64,000 nucleotides of DNA from an uncultured Cellulosilyticum sp. (GTDB taxonomy: Bacteria > Bacillota > Clostridia > Lachnospirales > Cellulosilyticaceae): the NCBI GenBank assembly GCA_934725855.1, contig CAKVCL010000010.1, positions 38,626 through 102,625 of the forward strand, written 5' to 3'. Shown one piece after another: positions 1 through 9,145 of the stretch. Positions within the stretch are counted from its first letter, which is position 1. Each line of letters opens with the position of its first letter. The translations under genes and the position numbers were made by a program. A model generated the notes under the pieces. It saw nothing but the letters and a program-made list of their open reading frames with translations, did not search any database and had not been told where the DNA came from.

Positions 1-473
1 TCCCATAAAATGTCCCAGCTTGTAACAGGCCCTGTGACTTTCTTTGTATTATAGACAATCCCCATTGTTCCCCACATATATGGCACAGAATATTCATTGT
101 TTGGATCATATGGTAAGCCTTTAAACTCTGCATTGATTTTTTCATAATTAGGAATTTTACTCATATCCATTTTTTGAAGCATGTTCTTATTAATCATTTT
201 TTCAATCATATAATCTGATGGGAAAAGCACATCATAGCTTACATTCCCTGGTTCAACAGAAGCGTACATCTCTTCATTGTTGGCATATTCCGAGTATACC
301 ACCTTAATGCCCGTTTCTTTTGTAAATTGATCATTGATTTCTGGGTCAATATAATCTCCCCAGTTATAAACAACCACTTTACCATTTGCACCACTAGATG
401 AACAGCCTGTAAAACTAACGGAGATGGCTCCTGCTGCTACTAAACATAATAAACCACTAACCATTTTTTTCAT
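1..473 (-). CDS. potD: Spermidine/putrescine-binding lipoprotein PotD (C-terminus outside window)
   Basis: Substrate-binding component of a polyamine ABC importer, anchored outside the membrane. About 157 codons lie in the window and the frame runs open off the left edge. The ATG at 471-473 is followed by a lipoprotein signal with a lipobox ending SFTGC, then VVVYNWGDYIDPE, the typical start of a mature PotD/PotF domain, and later YDVLFPSDYMIEKM and YSVPYMWGTMGIVYNTK, which line the polyamine pocket in this family. It is the last gene of the run regulator-potA-potB-potC-potD and starts 18 bases after potC ends. Spermidine versus putrescine preference cannot be read from the fragment. Confidence 0.93.
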   Translation of the reverse strand, partial: MKKMVSGLLCLVAAGAISVSFTGCSSSGANGKVVVYNWGDYIDPEINDQFTKETGIKVVYSEYANNEEMYASVEPGNVSYDVLFPSDYMIEKMINKNMLQKMDMSKIPNYEKINAEFKGLPYDPNNEYSVPYMWGTMGIVYNTKKVTGPVTSWDILW

Positions 474-491
474 TTTAATAATCACCTTTCT

Positions 492-1271
492 TTATTGCAT
501 CTTAGCTTCTTTTACTTTTTGATTCGCATTCAAATTACTGATCACAAGCACAATAATAATCGTTGCAAATACTACAGTAGAAATGGCATTAATGGTTGGA
601 TTAACCCCTTTTCTAGCCATAGAGTAAATCTTGATTGGGAGTGTATCCGCTCCAGCCCCTTTGTTAAAGAAACTAACCACAAAATCATCAATGGATAAAG
701 TAAATGCAATGAAAGTTCCTGATAAAACGCCTGGCATAATCTCTGGGAAAATTACCTTTTTAAAGGCATACCAAGGACTTGCACCTAGATCCAAAGCGGC
801 TTCATATAAATTGTAATTCATTTGTTTAAGCTTTGGCATTACCGCAAATATAACATATGGAATACTAAATGTAATATGTGAAATAATGAGCGAAGGTAAT
901 CCAAATGGTATATGAAGTACATTAAATAGCATCATTAATGAAATACCAATCACAATGTCAGGACTTAACATCGGTACATACGTCACATTAATCGCAAGAC
1001 GCTTCTGCCATCCCGTCATGCGATGAATTCCCATCGCTGCAAAAGTCCCAATGACTGTCGCTATTAATGAGGAAACAACCGCTACGATAATCGTATAAAG
1101 TAAAGCTTGCTTAATCCCTGTATCATTAAAAACTTTTGTATACCAACTCGTTGTAAAGCCTTTCCAAATTGGGAGCTTAGAATCATTAAATGAAAAGACT
1201 ACTAAAACAGCTACAGGAGCATACATAATGAGTAAAATTAAACTCACATAACTACGTTTAATCCATTTCAC
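492..1271 (-). CDS. potC: Polyamine ABC transporter permease PotC
   Basis: Inner-membrane permease of 259 residues, the normal PotC length. Hydrophobic segments start at about residue 9 and recur through the protein, consistent with six helices. The cytoplasmic EAA loop that contacts the ATPase is visible at about residue 157 as EAALDLGASPWYAFKK followed by PEIMPG. It pairs with PotB to form the channel. Its start codon overlaps the potB stop by one base, which suggests translational coupling. The position between potB and potD and the family match make the assignment firm; substrate range is inferred from the operon. Confidence 0.94.
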   Translation of the reverse strand: MKWIKRSYVSLILLIMYAPVAVLVVFSFNDSKLPIWKGFTTSWYTKVFNDTGIKQALLYTIIVAVVSSLIATVIGTFAAMGIHRMTGWQKRLAINVTYVPMLSPDIVIGISLMMLFNVLHIPFGLPSLIISHITFSIPYVIFAVMPKLKQMNYNLYEAALDLGASPWYAFKKVIFPEIMPGVLSGTFIAFTLSIDDFVVSFFNKGAGADTLPIKIYSMARKGVNPTINAISTVVFATIIIVLVISNLNANQKVKEAKMQ

Positions 1272-2083
1272 TAGAATAATCCTCCTTCTTCATCTAGAGC
1301 ACCTTTACGTGACATAATGCCTAAGGTAATGAGTACAATCACCATTAAAATCATGGAAACAGCTGAACCAAATCCCATATCACCTGTTCTTGTAAACTGT
1401 TCTTCAATAATATTACCAATCAGCATCACCTTTCCTCCCCCTAAAAGCCTTGTAATCAGGAAGGTTGTAAGAGATGGCATAAATACCATAATGACTCCAG
1501 TAATCACACCTGGCATACTAAGTGGTAACGTCACTTTTTTAAAGGTAACCCATCGATTGGCTCCTAAATCATAAGAAGCTTCAATCAGCTTATGATCAAT
1601 TTTTACCAATGCATTATAAATAGGTAGCACCATAAATGGAAAGAAGTTATATACCATTCCAAAAATCACACCCCCATTACCATATAAAAACTTAATAGAT
1701 GGTAAGCCTAAGGCGTTTAAACAACTATTAATGACCCCATTATTTTCAAGTAAATTGGCCCATGCATAAGTTCTAAGTAAAGAATTCATCCACATTGGTA
1801 AAATCACTAATAACAAAATAACACTTTTATTAGATACCTCTTTGCCTGCCAGTATCATCGCTAATGGATATGCAAGTAACAAACAAATGATCGTACTCAC
1901 AAACGCAAAGCCTATCGAACGCATCATTGCTGCAATATAATAATCTTCAACAAACTTACTATAGTTTGCTAGTGTAAAATGTCCATTTGTAAAAAAACTA
2001 AAATATACAATCAGTACAAGGGGAACGATGATGAAAATCGCTGCCCATATCAAGTACGGAAATGCTAATGATTTTCGATTCAT
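1271..2083 (-). CDS. potB: Polyamine ABC transporter permease PotB
   Basis: Permease of 270 residues, partner of PotC. A first membrane helix spans about residues 8-30 and further hydrophobic stretches follow. The EAA motif reads EASYDLGANRWVTFKK with PLSMPGVITG after it. The start lies 3 bases after the potA stop, so potA, potB and potC are packed as one transcript. Family PotB proteins carry the periplasmic loop that receives polyamine from PotD; that role is taken from the family and not seen directly. Confidence 0.94.
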   Translation of the reverse strand: MNRKSLAFPYLIWAAIFIIVPLVLIVYFSFFTNGHFTLANYSKFVEDYYIAAMMRSIGFAFVSTIICLLLAYPLAMILAGKEVSNKSVILLLVILPMWMNSLLRTYAWANLLENNGVINSCLNALGLPSIKFLYGNGGVIFGMVYNFFPFMVLPIYNALVKIDHKLIEASYDLGANRWVTFKKVTLPLSMPGVITGVIMVFMPSLTTFLITRLLGGGKVMLIGNIIEEQFTRTGDMGFGSAVSMILMVIVLITLGIMSRKGALDEEGGLF

Positions 2084-2086
2084 CTC

Positions 2087-3142
2087 TTATCTCCTTTTCA
2101 TAATATGAATATCTTCTGGTAAAATCACCATACCTACGGTTTCTCCGGGAGCTGCCATTGCTGTCGAATGTACCGTCCATGTAAAACTTTCTGATGCAAT
2201 CATCATCTCATAGTGCACCCCTTTAAAGGTAACCGATTGAACCACGCCGCAAAGCATACCTTCCTCAGCTTTTACAATTTTTATATCTTCAGGTCTGACT
2301 ACAACGTCGACTTCAACATTTTCACCAAATCCAGCATCTACACAAGGAAAGTCCACATGATGGAACTGTACAAGATAATCTTTTTTCATAAGCCCAAGTA
2401 AAATATTACTTTCACCAATAAAGTCTGCAACAAAAGCATTTTTAGGTTCATTATAAATATCTACAGGGGTTCCAATCTGTTGAATCTTTCCACCATTCAT
2501 AACCGCAATGGTGTCTGACATCGTTAATGCTTCTTCTTGGTCATGTGTAACAAAAATAAAGGTAATCCCTACTTTTTGTTGAATACGCTTAAGCTCTGCT
2601 TGCATGCCCTTTCTAAGCTTTAAATCCAGTGCACCAAGTGGCTCATCTAATAAAAGCACTTCAGGTTCATTGACAAGTGCTCTTGCAATGGCAATACGCT
2701 GTTGTTGTCCACCACTTAATGAATCCACTGAACGTTTCTCAAACCCTTTTAAGTTAACGAGTTCTAACATTTCTTTAACTTTTGTTTGAATCAGCTTTTT
2801 ATCCATCTTTTTTATATTTAAACCAAACGCAATATTTTCTTCAACATTCATATGTGGAAATAAAGCATACTTTTGAAAAACCGTATTAATTTTTCTTTTA
2901 TAAGGTGGTAACCCTACAATATTCTCTCCTTCAAAAAATACTTCACCCTTACTACATTCTTCAAATCCACCAATGATTCTAAGCAAAGTCGTTTTTCCAC
3001 AACCACTTGGTCCTAATAGGGTTAAAAATTCATTTCTTCTAATATACATATTGATATCATCTAAAACAACGTTATCACCATATTGTTTTGTAATATGTTT
3101 TAAGTCTATAATATTGTCATTTTCCATTTTCAAATCATTCAT
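2087..3142 (-). CDS. potA: Polyamine ABC transporter ATPase PotA
   Basis: Cytoplasmic ATPase that powers polyamine import. In 351 residues it shows Walker A GPSGCGKT (about 44-51), the Q-loop Gln near 90, signature LSGGQQQR (142-149) and Walker [10 protein letters not shown] (162-170). The C-terminal 100 residues form the TOBE regulatory region expected of PotA (RPEDIKIV near residue 287). It follows the cupin regulator by 17 bases. Two in-frame ATGs stand at residues 1 and 6 and the ribosome site GGAGT is rather far from the first, so the exact start is uncertain by five codons. Confidence 0.95.
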   Translation of the reverse strand: MNDLKMENDNIIDLKHITKQYGDNVVLDDINMYIRRNEFLTLLGPSGCGKTTLLRIIGGFEECSKGEVFFEGENIVGLPPYKRKINTVFQKYALFPHMNVEENIAFGLNIKKMDKKLIQTKVKEMLELVNLKGFEKRSVDSLSGGQQQRIAIARALVNEPEVLLLDEPLGALDLKLRKGMQAELKRIQQKVGITFIFVTHDQEEALTMSDTIAVMNGGKIQQIGTPVDIYNEPKNAFVADFIGESNILLGLMKKDYLVQFHHVDFPCVDAGFGENVEVDVVVRPEDIKIVKAEEGMLCGVVQSVTFKGVHYEMMIASESFTWTVHSTAMAAPGETVGMVILPEDIHIMKRR

Positions 3143-3159
3143 TTTATTTCATTACTCCT

Positions 3160-3717
3160 TTAAAAGCTTGGTGGTGTCGCAACCCAAAGGATTGTTGCTT
3201 TTGTCTTACCTGTATTTTGTAAATAGTGGTCACTTGTTGGCCTAAAATAGAAGCTATCGCCTTTTTTGGCTTTAAACTTTTTATTGCCTAAATGAACATA
3301 AATATTGCCTGCAATCACATACCCAAATTCTTCTCCCTCATGCGGGGCTTGAACAATCGATTTCCCACCGGGTTCTAAATGAATGAGTATAGGCTCCATA
3401 TCGTTTTTTTGGGCATTAGGAATGAGCCAACTAATCATATTGCCATGCTCTTTATCTTCTTTTTCAAAAATATCTTGCTTGGAAAAAACAATTTTTTCTT
3501 GGCTTGTTTCATTAAAAAAATCCTTTAAGTTTGTGCCTAAACACTCTAAAATGTCAATTAACGTTGCAATAGATGGCGATGTGAGTCCTCTTTCCACCTG
3601 TGAAATAAATCCTTTTGATAATTCGCAACGATCTGCTAGTTCTTCTTGTGTTAATCCATTCTTTTTACGAAGCTGGTTAATCTTAGCTCCAATATCCAAC
3701 TGGTCTTCCTCCCTCAC
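3160..3717 (-). CDS. XRE-family regulator with C-terminal cupin domain (PuuR/polyamine-type)
   Basis: Transcription regulator of 185 residues. Residues about 9-62 form a helix-turn-helix of the XRE type (INQLRKKNGLTQEELADRCELSKGFISQVERG). Residues about 110-180 form a single-domain cupin with PHEGEEFGYVIAG and KKGDSFYFRPTSDHYLQN, the two conserved cupin motifs. Regulators with this layout often stand at the head of potABCD operons in Firmicutes and bind a small ligand in the cupin barrel. It is first in the operon, so it probably regulates itself and the transporter. That polyamine is the ligand is inference from context. Confidence 0.9.
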   Translation of the reverse strand: MREEDQLDIGAKINQLRKKNGLTQEELADRCELSKGFISQVERGLTSPSIATLIDILECLGTNLKDFFNETSQEKIVFSKQDIFEKEDKEHGNMISWLIPNAQKNDMEPILIHLEPGGKSIVQAPHEGEEFGYVIAGNIYVHLGNKKFKAKKGDSFYFRPTSDHYLQNTGKTKATILWVATPPSF

Positions 3718-3732
3718 TTTTTATCTTACTTA

Positions 3733-3761
3733 TATATAAACTTTTTGTTTACAGTCATTAA
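3733..3761 (-). promoter_or_regulatory. Candidate pot operon promoter with inverted repeat in the spacer
   Basis: Read on the minus strand: TTAATG, 17-base spacer, TATATA, upstream of the cupin regulator. Inside the spacer lies TAAAC-AAAAA-GTTTA (3737-3751), a 5-base inverted repeat that could be the regulator's operator. The -35 is weak, so this is a suggestion. Confidence 0.4.
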
Positions 3762-3880
3762 ACTAATCCTACAAAATTATACTTAATTTTCCCCTATACG
3801 TCAACAAAAAAACACTAAAATTTATAGATACCAAATTATTTGTTTAGTATTTACTTTCTTTATATCATCTAAAAAAGCCT

Positions 3881-3913
3881 AAAAAAAGAGAAGCTCTAGT
3901 CGTAGAACTTCTC
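3881..3913 (-). terminator. Terminator of the MacB-type exporter operon
   Basis: On the minus strand GAGAAG pairs with CTTCTC (3888-3893 with 3908-3913), extended by TCT/AGA after a mismatch, and is followed by seven T (3881-3887). It stands 25 bases after the exporter's last gene. Confidence 0.75.
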
Positions 3914-3937
3914 CTTATTATTACCAAAATATATTGT

Positions 3938-5140
3938 TTACTCTTCTCTTAAAGCTTCAACTGGATCAAGCTGCGCCGCTTTATAAGCTGGGTAAACCCC
4001 AAAAATAATTCCGATTGTACTTGATGTCCCTACGGAGAAAATAATCATTCCAGCCGTTAACTTTGTCTTGATAGATAATGCAGAAGCAATAAAGAATCCT
4101 CCTAGATAGCCCACTAGCAATCCCAATAGTCCACCTAAAACAGTTAAGATAATTGCTTCAACTAAGAACTGCACTAATATTTGTCTGTCTGTAGCTCCTA
4201 AAGCCTTTCGGATACCTATCTCTTTTGTTCGTTCTCTTACGGTAACGAACATAATGTTCATAATCCCTATACCACCAACTAATAAAGATACAGCTGCCAC
4301 TGCTCCAACAAATAAATTCAGTTTACTAATAATATCATCAAATGTATTAGTAGCTTCCATGAGTGACATAACCATATAAACATCTTCATCCCCATGGCGT
4401 TTATTTAAAACACGTCTAATCGGTTTGCTAAATTCGTTGGCATTATATTGATCATCAATTTGAACATATAACCCATAGGTCTTTCCTTCACCATCCATAA
4501 TATACTGATCAAGTGTTGAAAATGGCATATAAACAATGGGCATAATCATACTTTCAGGCGCAGCTGAAGGATATTTACTTTTTACAATTCCAATAATCTC
4601 AAAGGTTTGTCTTTCTCCACCTACTAGAATTTCAATGGACTTACCTAAAGCATATTGAGGATCTGATTTTTTGTACATAACCTTAGCAAAATTGTCTTCT
4701 ACTAAAATCACATTACTACGCACTTCATCATCTTGCTCTGTATACATCCTTCCATATTTGAGATTCATATCGTAAATCTCTTCAATATTATAAGGCATCC
4801 CATAAAGCATTAATGCTTTGTCTTTTTTATTATAGTCTTCGCTATAACCTACATATTCACTATGATGTTTAAAAACTTGTTTGACCTGTGGAATTTGTTC
4901 TAACATTTCCACATCATCATCAGTTAATAACGTATCTTGTTTTTGAATCATTGCTTGAACTTGAATGGTTCCTTGACCAACTCCTGCAAATTGGTCACCA
5001 ATAAACCCTTTCATGCCTTCACCCAAGCTTAAAATAATAATAACAGAACCAACTCCTATGAGCATACCTAACATTGTAAGGAAGGTTCTTAGTTTATTAC
5101 CTGCAAGCTGTGCAAAGGCACTTTTTATAATCTCTCGCAT
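3938..5140 (-). CDS. MacB/YknZ-type ABC transporter permease (second copy)
   Basis: Permease of 400 residues with the MacB architecture: a transmembrane helix at about 20-42 (FLTMLGMLIGVGSVIIILSL), a long extracytoplasmic MacB_PCD domain (about 50-260), and a C-terminal FtsX domain with three helices. The conserved RTKEIGIRKALGAT loop and the ending PAYKAAQLDPVEALR are family hallmarks. It is last in a four-gene operon of adaptor, ATPase and two permeases. Such exporters move peptides, macrolides or lipids by a mechanotransmission cycle; the substrate here is unknown. The start is supported by GGAGG eight bases upstream. Confidence 0.9.
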   Translation of the reverse strand: MREIIKSAFAQLAGNKLRTFLTMLGMLIGVGSVIIILSLGEGMKGFIGDQFAGVGQGTIQVQAMIQKQDTLLTDDDVEMLEQIPQVKQVFKHHSEYVGYSEDYNKKDKALMLYGMPYNIEEIYDMNLKYGRMYTEQDDEVRSNVILVEDNFAKVMYKKSDPQYALGKSIEILVGGERQTFEIIGIVKSKYPSAAPESMIMPIVYMPFSTLDQYIMDGEGKTYGLYVQIDDQYNANEFSKPIRRVLNKRHGDEDVYMVMSLMEATNTFDDIISKLNLFVGAVAAVSLLVGGIGIMNIMFVTVRERTKEIGIRKALGATDRQILVQFLVEAIILTVLGGLLGLLVGYLGGFFIASALSIKTKLTAGMIIFSVGTSSTIGIIFGVYPAYKAAQLDPVEALREE

Positions 5141-5155
5141 CTATTTTCCTCCTTA

Positions 5156-6379
5156 CTAATCTGCTCTTAATGCTTCAACCGGATCGAGTTTTGCTGCTTG
5201 ATAAGCTGGGTAAACCCCAAAAACAAGTCCAATTCCTATTGATGTTAGGGTTGAAAACAAAAGCATCCCTAATGTAAATTGTGCCTGAACGTTAATCGCA
5301 CTACCAATTAATATCGCACCAATATATCCTAAGAGCATTCCTATAAGTCCTGCAATAAGTGTAAGCATTAAAGCTTCTATTAGAAATTGCTTCAAAATAG
5401 CACCATTAGGTGCGCCTAACGCCTTTCTAACCCCTATTTCTCTAGTTCGCTCTTTTACGGTTACAAGCATAATATTCATAATGCCTACTCCACCTACAAT
5501 AAGTGAAATACTTGCTATGGCTGTAATAAATAATGTAACGGTATCTAAGATACCACTCACCATCTCAGCAATCTGAACAAAAGAGGTAATACTATAACCA
5601 TCTTGCAAATGATGTCTTTTATTGAGTATTTGAGCAATTTGAGTGGTTAAGGCGGAAGCATCATAGCCGTCTTTAATCTTTCCAAGAATGATTTCGATTT
5701 TCCCTTCTAATCCTGCAATTTGTTCTAGTGTGTTGTATGGCACATAGAAATTTTTTGAACTAATCATTTTTTCTAATTCTTTCTTAGACAAATTCTTAGC
5801 CGTATTGGTTTCATAGACACCAATAATCGTGAGTGTAGTTGGCTGACCTTCAAGGGTGACATCAATATTTTCTCCAACCACTTCATCATATGCCGTCCCA
5901 CAATCAAACAACGCCTTTGCCACACAATCTGCTATGATGACGCAATGGCTATAGGAGGTTTCATCTTTATCAGATAATCCCCTTCCCGCTAAAATATCTA
6001 TTTTAGAAATGTCATTAGAGTATCTTGGACCTGCCCCTAGTACTGTGCAAGTAAACTTCTCACCTTTACGATTGTATAATGTCCCATCTACCTGAGCGCC
6101 TGGTAATACGCAATCAATCTCCTCCATGCTCGCAATAATATCTAGGTCTTCACGAGTGATGTAATATCCCGTGATATTTTGTTTGGCATTAATTTGAAAA
6201 ACCCCTAGTCCGATTTCAGAGAAGCTATCTGTAATAGACTTTGTAAAACCAGAACCTAATGCTAAAATCATAATGACGGCACCAATTCCAATAAACATTC
6301 CTAGCATAGTTAATATGGTTCTTCCTTTATTACCCATGAGCTGCTTTATGGCTGATTTTAACGTTTCTCTTATATCCAT
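5156..6379 (-). CDS. MacB/YknZ-type ABC transporter permease (first copy)
   Basis: Paralogue of the following permease, 407 residues, with the same layout: N-terminal helix (ILTMLGMFIGIGAVIMILAL), a large extracellular domain, and an FtsX domain with ERTREIGVRKALGAP and the ending PAYQAAKLDPVEALR. The two permeases lie 15 bases apart and their end motifs match closely, so the pair probably arose by duplication and may act as a heterodimer. B. subtilis yknXYZ has only one such permease. The gene starts 3 bases after the ATPase stop. Confidence 0.9.
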   Translation of the reverse strand: MDIRETLKSAIKQLMGNKGRTILTMLGMFIGIGAVIMILALGSGFTKSITDSFSEIGLGVFQINAKQNITGYYITREDLDIIASMEEIDCVLPGAQVDGTLYNRKGEKFTCTVLGAGPRYSNDISKIDILAGRGLSDKDETSYSHCVIIADCVAKALFDCGTAYDEVVGENIDVTLEGQPTTLTIIGVYETNTAKNLSKKELEKMISSKNFYVPYNTLEQIAGLEGKIEIILGKIKDGYDASALTTQIAQILNKRHHLQDGYSITSFVQIAEMVSGILDTVTLFITAIASISLIVGGVGIMNIMLVTVKERTREIGVRKALGAPNGAILKQFLIEALMLTLIAGLIGMLLGYIGAILIGSAINVQAQFTLGMLLFSTLTSIGIGLVFGVYPAYQAAKLDPVEALRAD

Positions 6380-6382
6380 AAC

Positions 6383-7075
6383 TTATACACCTCGCCTAAC
6401 CGCAATAGGTGCATCGTCAATGATGATTCCGTCTCTAAACACAACCTTTCTCTTTGTAAACTCAGCAATATCTGGTTCATGTGTAACCATCACAATAGTT
6501 ACCCCTTCATCATTTAACCCTTGGAAAATATTCATAATCTCGACACTGGATTTACTATCCAAGTTTCCAGTTGGTTCATCTGCCAAAATAATGGCTGGAT
6601 TATTAACAAGTGCTCTAGCAATGGCTACCCTTTGTCTTTGACCACCAGATATTTCATTAGGTTTATGCTTAATACGGTTTCCTAAGCCTACTCTAATTAG
6701 CGCATCTACTGCACGCTCACGACGTTCTTTAGGTTTAACACCTGCGTACATCATTGGTAATTCTACATTTTCAGTAATCGTTAGCTTAGGTAATAAGTTA
6801 AAGGATTGAAAAACAAATCCAATCTTTTGATTTCTAATTTTAGAAAAATCTTTATCCCTTGCTTCTGAAACATTAATGCCATCTAATATATACGTTCCAC
6901 TTGTGGCATGGTCCAAGCACCCTAAAATTTGTAAGAATGTAGATTTTCCAGAGCCAGAAGCTCCCATAATGGAAACAAACTCTTCTTTATGTACTCTAAA
7001 ATCGATATCAAATAAGGCTTGAAGTTCTAATCGACCATTACGATAAATTTTATTGACTTTCTGAATATCTATCAT
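6383..7075 (-). CDS. ABC exporter ATPase (MacB/LolD/YknY type)
   Basis: Nucleotide-binding subunit of 230 residues. Walker A is GASGSGKST at about 38-46, the signature is ISGGQRQR, and Walker B IILADEPTGN is followed by the MVTHEP switch region. The DEPTGNLDS string is typical of the LolD/MacB/FtsE group. Its start overlaps the adaptor stop by four bases (ATGA), a coupling seen in yknXY-like operons. It energises the two downstream FtsX-type permeases. Confidence 0.93.
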   Translation of the reverse strand: MIDIQKVNKIYRNGRLELQALFDIDFRVHKEEFVSIMGASGSGKSTFLQILGCLDHATSGTYILDGINVSEARDKDFSKIRNQKIGFVFQSFNLLPKLTITENVELPMMYAGVKPKERRERAVDALIRVGLGNRIKHKPNEISGGQRQRVAIARALVNNPAIILADEPTGNLDSKSSVEIMNIFQGLNDEGVTIVMVTHEPDIAEFTKRKVVFRDGIIIDDAPIAVRRGV

Positions 7076-8508
7076 TCGGCATCACCTATTTTCTCATATG
7101 ATACTTTCATACCATCTTCTAAATAATCTTCTACGCTGCTTACAATCATTTCACCTTTTTCAACATTGCTGACTTCGATATTAAGTCCACTGCTTAGGCC
7201 TTGAACAACTTCTCTTTTTTCTAGTGAGCCATCTTCATGTACGACATAAACATAGCTTAAATCATCTTCCTCTTGAATGGCTAAAATAGGCACAATGCAT
7301 ACATTTTCTCTAGCATCAGTAATAATCTTAACATCTACAGAAAAACCTGGTTTAATAATGTCGCCTGGCTCTGTTACACTGACTTCAACTGGCAAAGTCG
7401 TTGTTTCACCACTTGTAGTTTTTTCAGTTTCAGCAACTGGTGATATTTTAGTTACTTTACCTGGTACTTCTACAGTTTTAGAACCTGTATATTTAACGAC
7501 TGCATCTAAGTCTAAACGTAAGTCTGCTGCATAATAAGGAGAAATTGCACATTTTACCTTAAGTTTGCTTGGGTCAACAATAGATAAAATCTTACTACCT
7601 CCTGCAATCGTCATACCTTCTTCTTCTGGAAGATACGTAATTACCCCATCGATTGGTGCCACTATTTTTGTTGAAGACTTCACTAAATTATTCTGGCTAT
7701 CCTCAATTTGATTTTCAATAGTTTTAATAGAACTCTCCTTTGCTGCAATCTGTTGAGCTTTACTTGTATCAGCTACTTTATTTTGAAGTAAGTCTAATTT
7801 ATATTGTGCATTCTTAATCTTAGCATCTATTGTGCTTAAACTCTCTTCATTTAATGAAATACTACTTTTCTTCTTTTCGATATTTTGCTTAATATCTGTA
7901 ATGGCATCCTTTATATCATCCACTGTTTTTTGAGAAACGGCACCTGCAGCTAATAAATCTTCATTAGTTGCTAAATCATCTTCTTTATCTTTCATATCCT
8001 TTTCTAAATCTTTTAAATCTAATTTAGCATCTTTAATATTTTGTTCTGCTGTTTTTTTACTATCTTTAAGCTCTGCAAGGGCAGCTTCAGCTGCTAATAT
8101 GTCTGACTTGTCAGCTTTTCCAGTTAATAAACTAAGTGCTTCTTGTTCTGCATTTAACTGTTTACTTAATGCCTCTAATTCATTTTGAATTTTTACTTCT
8201 GCTTCTTTATCTAAAGTAATGACCACTTCTCCTGCTTTGACTGAATCCCCAACTTCCTTATGTAATACAGCTACTTTATTGGTAGCATCTAAATAAAGCG
8301 TCTTTGTGTCCACTGCTTCTAGCTTACCACTAGAGGAAATTCTACTATCAATATTGCCTTGCTCTACATAAGCAACCGTAACTCTTGTCCCTTCTTTATC
8401 CCCACCGATATTAGCCTCTGTATCTGGCTTATTTTTTATTGCGATTGCAACAAATGAAACCATTGCAACTGCAATGACACCAAATACGATTAACTTTTTA
8501 CTTTTCAT
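7072..8508 (-). CDS. HlyD/RND-type membrane-fusion adaptor of the ABC exporter (YknX-like)
   Basis: Adaptor of 478 residues, longer than B. subtilis YknX. Residues about 5-24 form a membrane anchor. Residues about 60-100 and 285-330 are the two halves of a lipoyl-like domain (VAVLHKEVGDSVKAGEVVITL and KIVAPIDGVITYLPEEEG). Between them, about 105-280, lies a long Lys/Glu/Gln/Leu-rich helical hairpin that should form a coiled coil. A beta-barrel and membrane-proximal domain follow. It is the first gene of the exporter operon and starts behind GGAGGAGAG. In a cell without an outer membrane it probably funnels substrate through the cell wall side; the substrate is unknown. Confidence 0.88.
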   Translation of the reverse strand: MKSKKLIVFGVIAVAMVSFVAIAIKNKPDTEANIGGDKEGTRVTVAYVEQGNIDSRISSSGKLEAVDTKTLYLDATNKVAVLHKEVGDSVKAGEVVITLDKEAEVKIQNELEALSKQLNAEQEALSLLTGKADKSDILAAEAALAELKDSKKTAEQNIKDAKLDLKDLEKDMKDKEDDLATNEDLLAAGAVSQKTVDDIKDAITDIKQNIEKKKSSISLNEESLSTIDAKIKNAQYKLDLLQNKVADTSKAQQIAAKESSIKTIENQIEDSQNNLVKSSTKIVAPIDGVITYLPEEEGMTIAGGSKILSIVDPSKLKVKCAISPYYAADLRLDLDAVVKYTGSKTVEVPGKVTKISPVAETEKTTSGETTTLPVEVSVTEPGDIIKPGFSVDVKIITDARENVCIVPILAIQEEDDLSYVYVVHEDGSLEKREVVQGLSSGLNIEVSNVEKGEMIVSSVEDYLEDGMKVSYEKIGDAE

Positions 8509-8845
8509 TACGCTCTCCTCCTATAATTCAATCATTGTCAAACACTACTATTAGCTGTTTTTAGCCATCCATAAAAACTCATACATATAAACTATTGCAT
8601 ATAAATACCTCTTTAAGCAATATTTTATATTAATTTAATCTTTATTTATGCATTTTTATTCTTGTCTTTTTGAATTACCCCCTAAGACGACTTCAAGCTA
8701 AAAGCAAAAACTAACATCCACTTATAATATTAAATGTTCAATATGTATTTTTTATAATGAAAATTCATTACATATAAACCCTACTTGTTCATATTTTAGA
8801 TATTGATTCATATCCTATAATAAACCATCACTTTTGGGAGGTATT
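8509..8845. other. Intergenic region between divergent exporter operon and small membrane gene
   Basis: AT-rich spacer of 337 bases holding the promoters of two divergent units. An inverted repeat TATTGC...GCAATA spans 8593-8622. No promoter on either strand matches consensus well, and no gene was seen. Confidence 0.5.
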
Positions 8846-9097
8846 ATGAAAGAGTCCATTAAAAGTCAACATGTCAATTACACTTATCTGCACTGTATAC
8901 TTTTTAGATGTCTTACATTTTGTTTATTGTACATTGCTTTTAACTTTTTTCTCCCTTCTAGTAACTATCTCGCCTTTACAGTTCTCCTATTAAGTCTTAT
9001 TTTCTTTATACTCTATTTAATCAGACCTTCTCGTCTATTATTGGTGTTTTCTCTTGCTATCTTAGGTTTATTTTTTTCTTTTTCACTTATTTTTTAA
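8846..9097 (+). CDS. Small hydrophobic membrane protein, unknown function
   Basis: Protein of 83 residues. The ATG at 8846 is chosen over an upstream TTG because GGGAGGT (8836-8842) sits right before it. A polar N-terminus of about 15 residues is followed by two or three hydrophobic segments (CLTFCLLYIAFNFFL, FTVLLLSLIFFILYLI, LLLVFSLAILGLFFSF) divided by a short basic SRPSR-like turn. I do not recognise a family. It is a single-gene unit: the exporter operon diverges from it and a bidirectional hairpin closes it. The strong ribosome site and terminator make it a likely real gene. Confidence 0.65.
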   Translation: MKESIKSQHVNYTYLHCILFRCLTFCLLYIAFNFFLPSSNYLAFTVLLLSLIFFILYLIRPSRLLLVFSLAILGLFFSFSLIF

Positions 9098-9100
9098 GCA

Positions 9101-9140
9101 AAAAAAGATGTCACCTATCAAAATGACATCTTTCTTTTTT
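9101..9140. terminator. Bidirectional terminator between the small membrane gene and rplT
   Basis: AAAGATGTCA (9104-9113) pairs perfectly with TGACATCTTT (9124-9133). It has A-rich and T-rich flanks, so it can stop transcription from both sides. Confidence 0.88.
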
Positions 9141-9145
9141 ATTTA

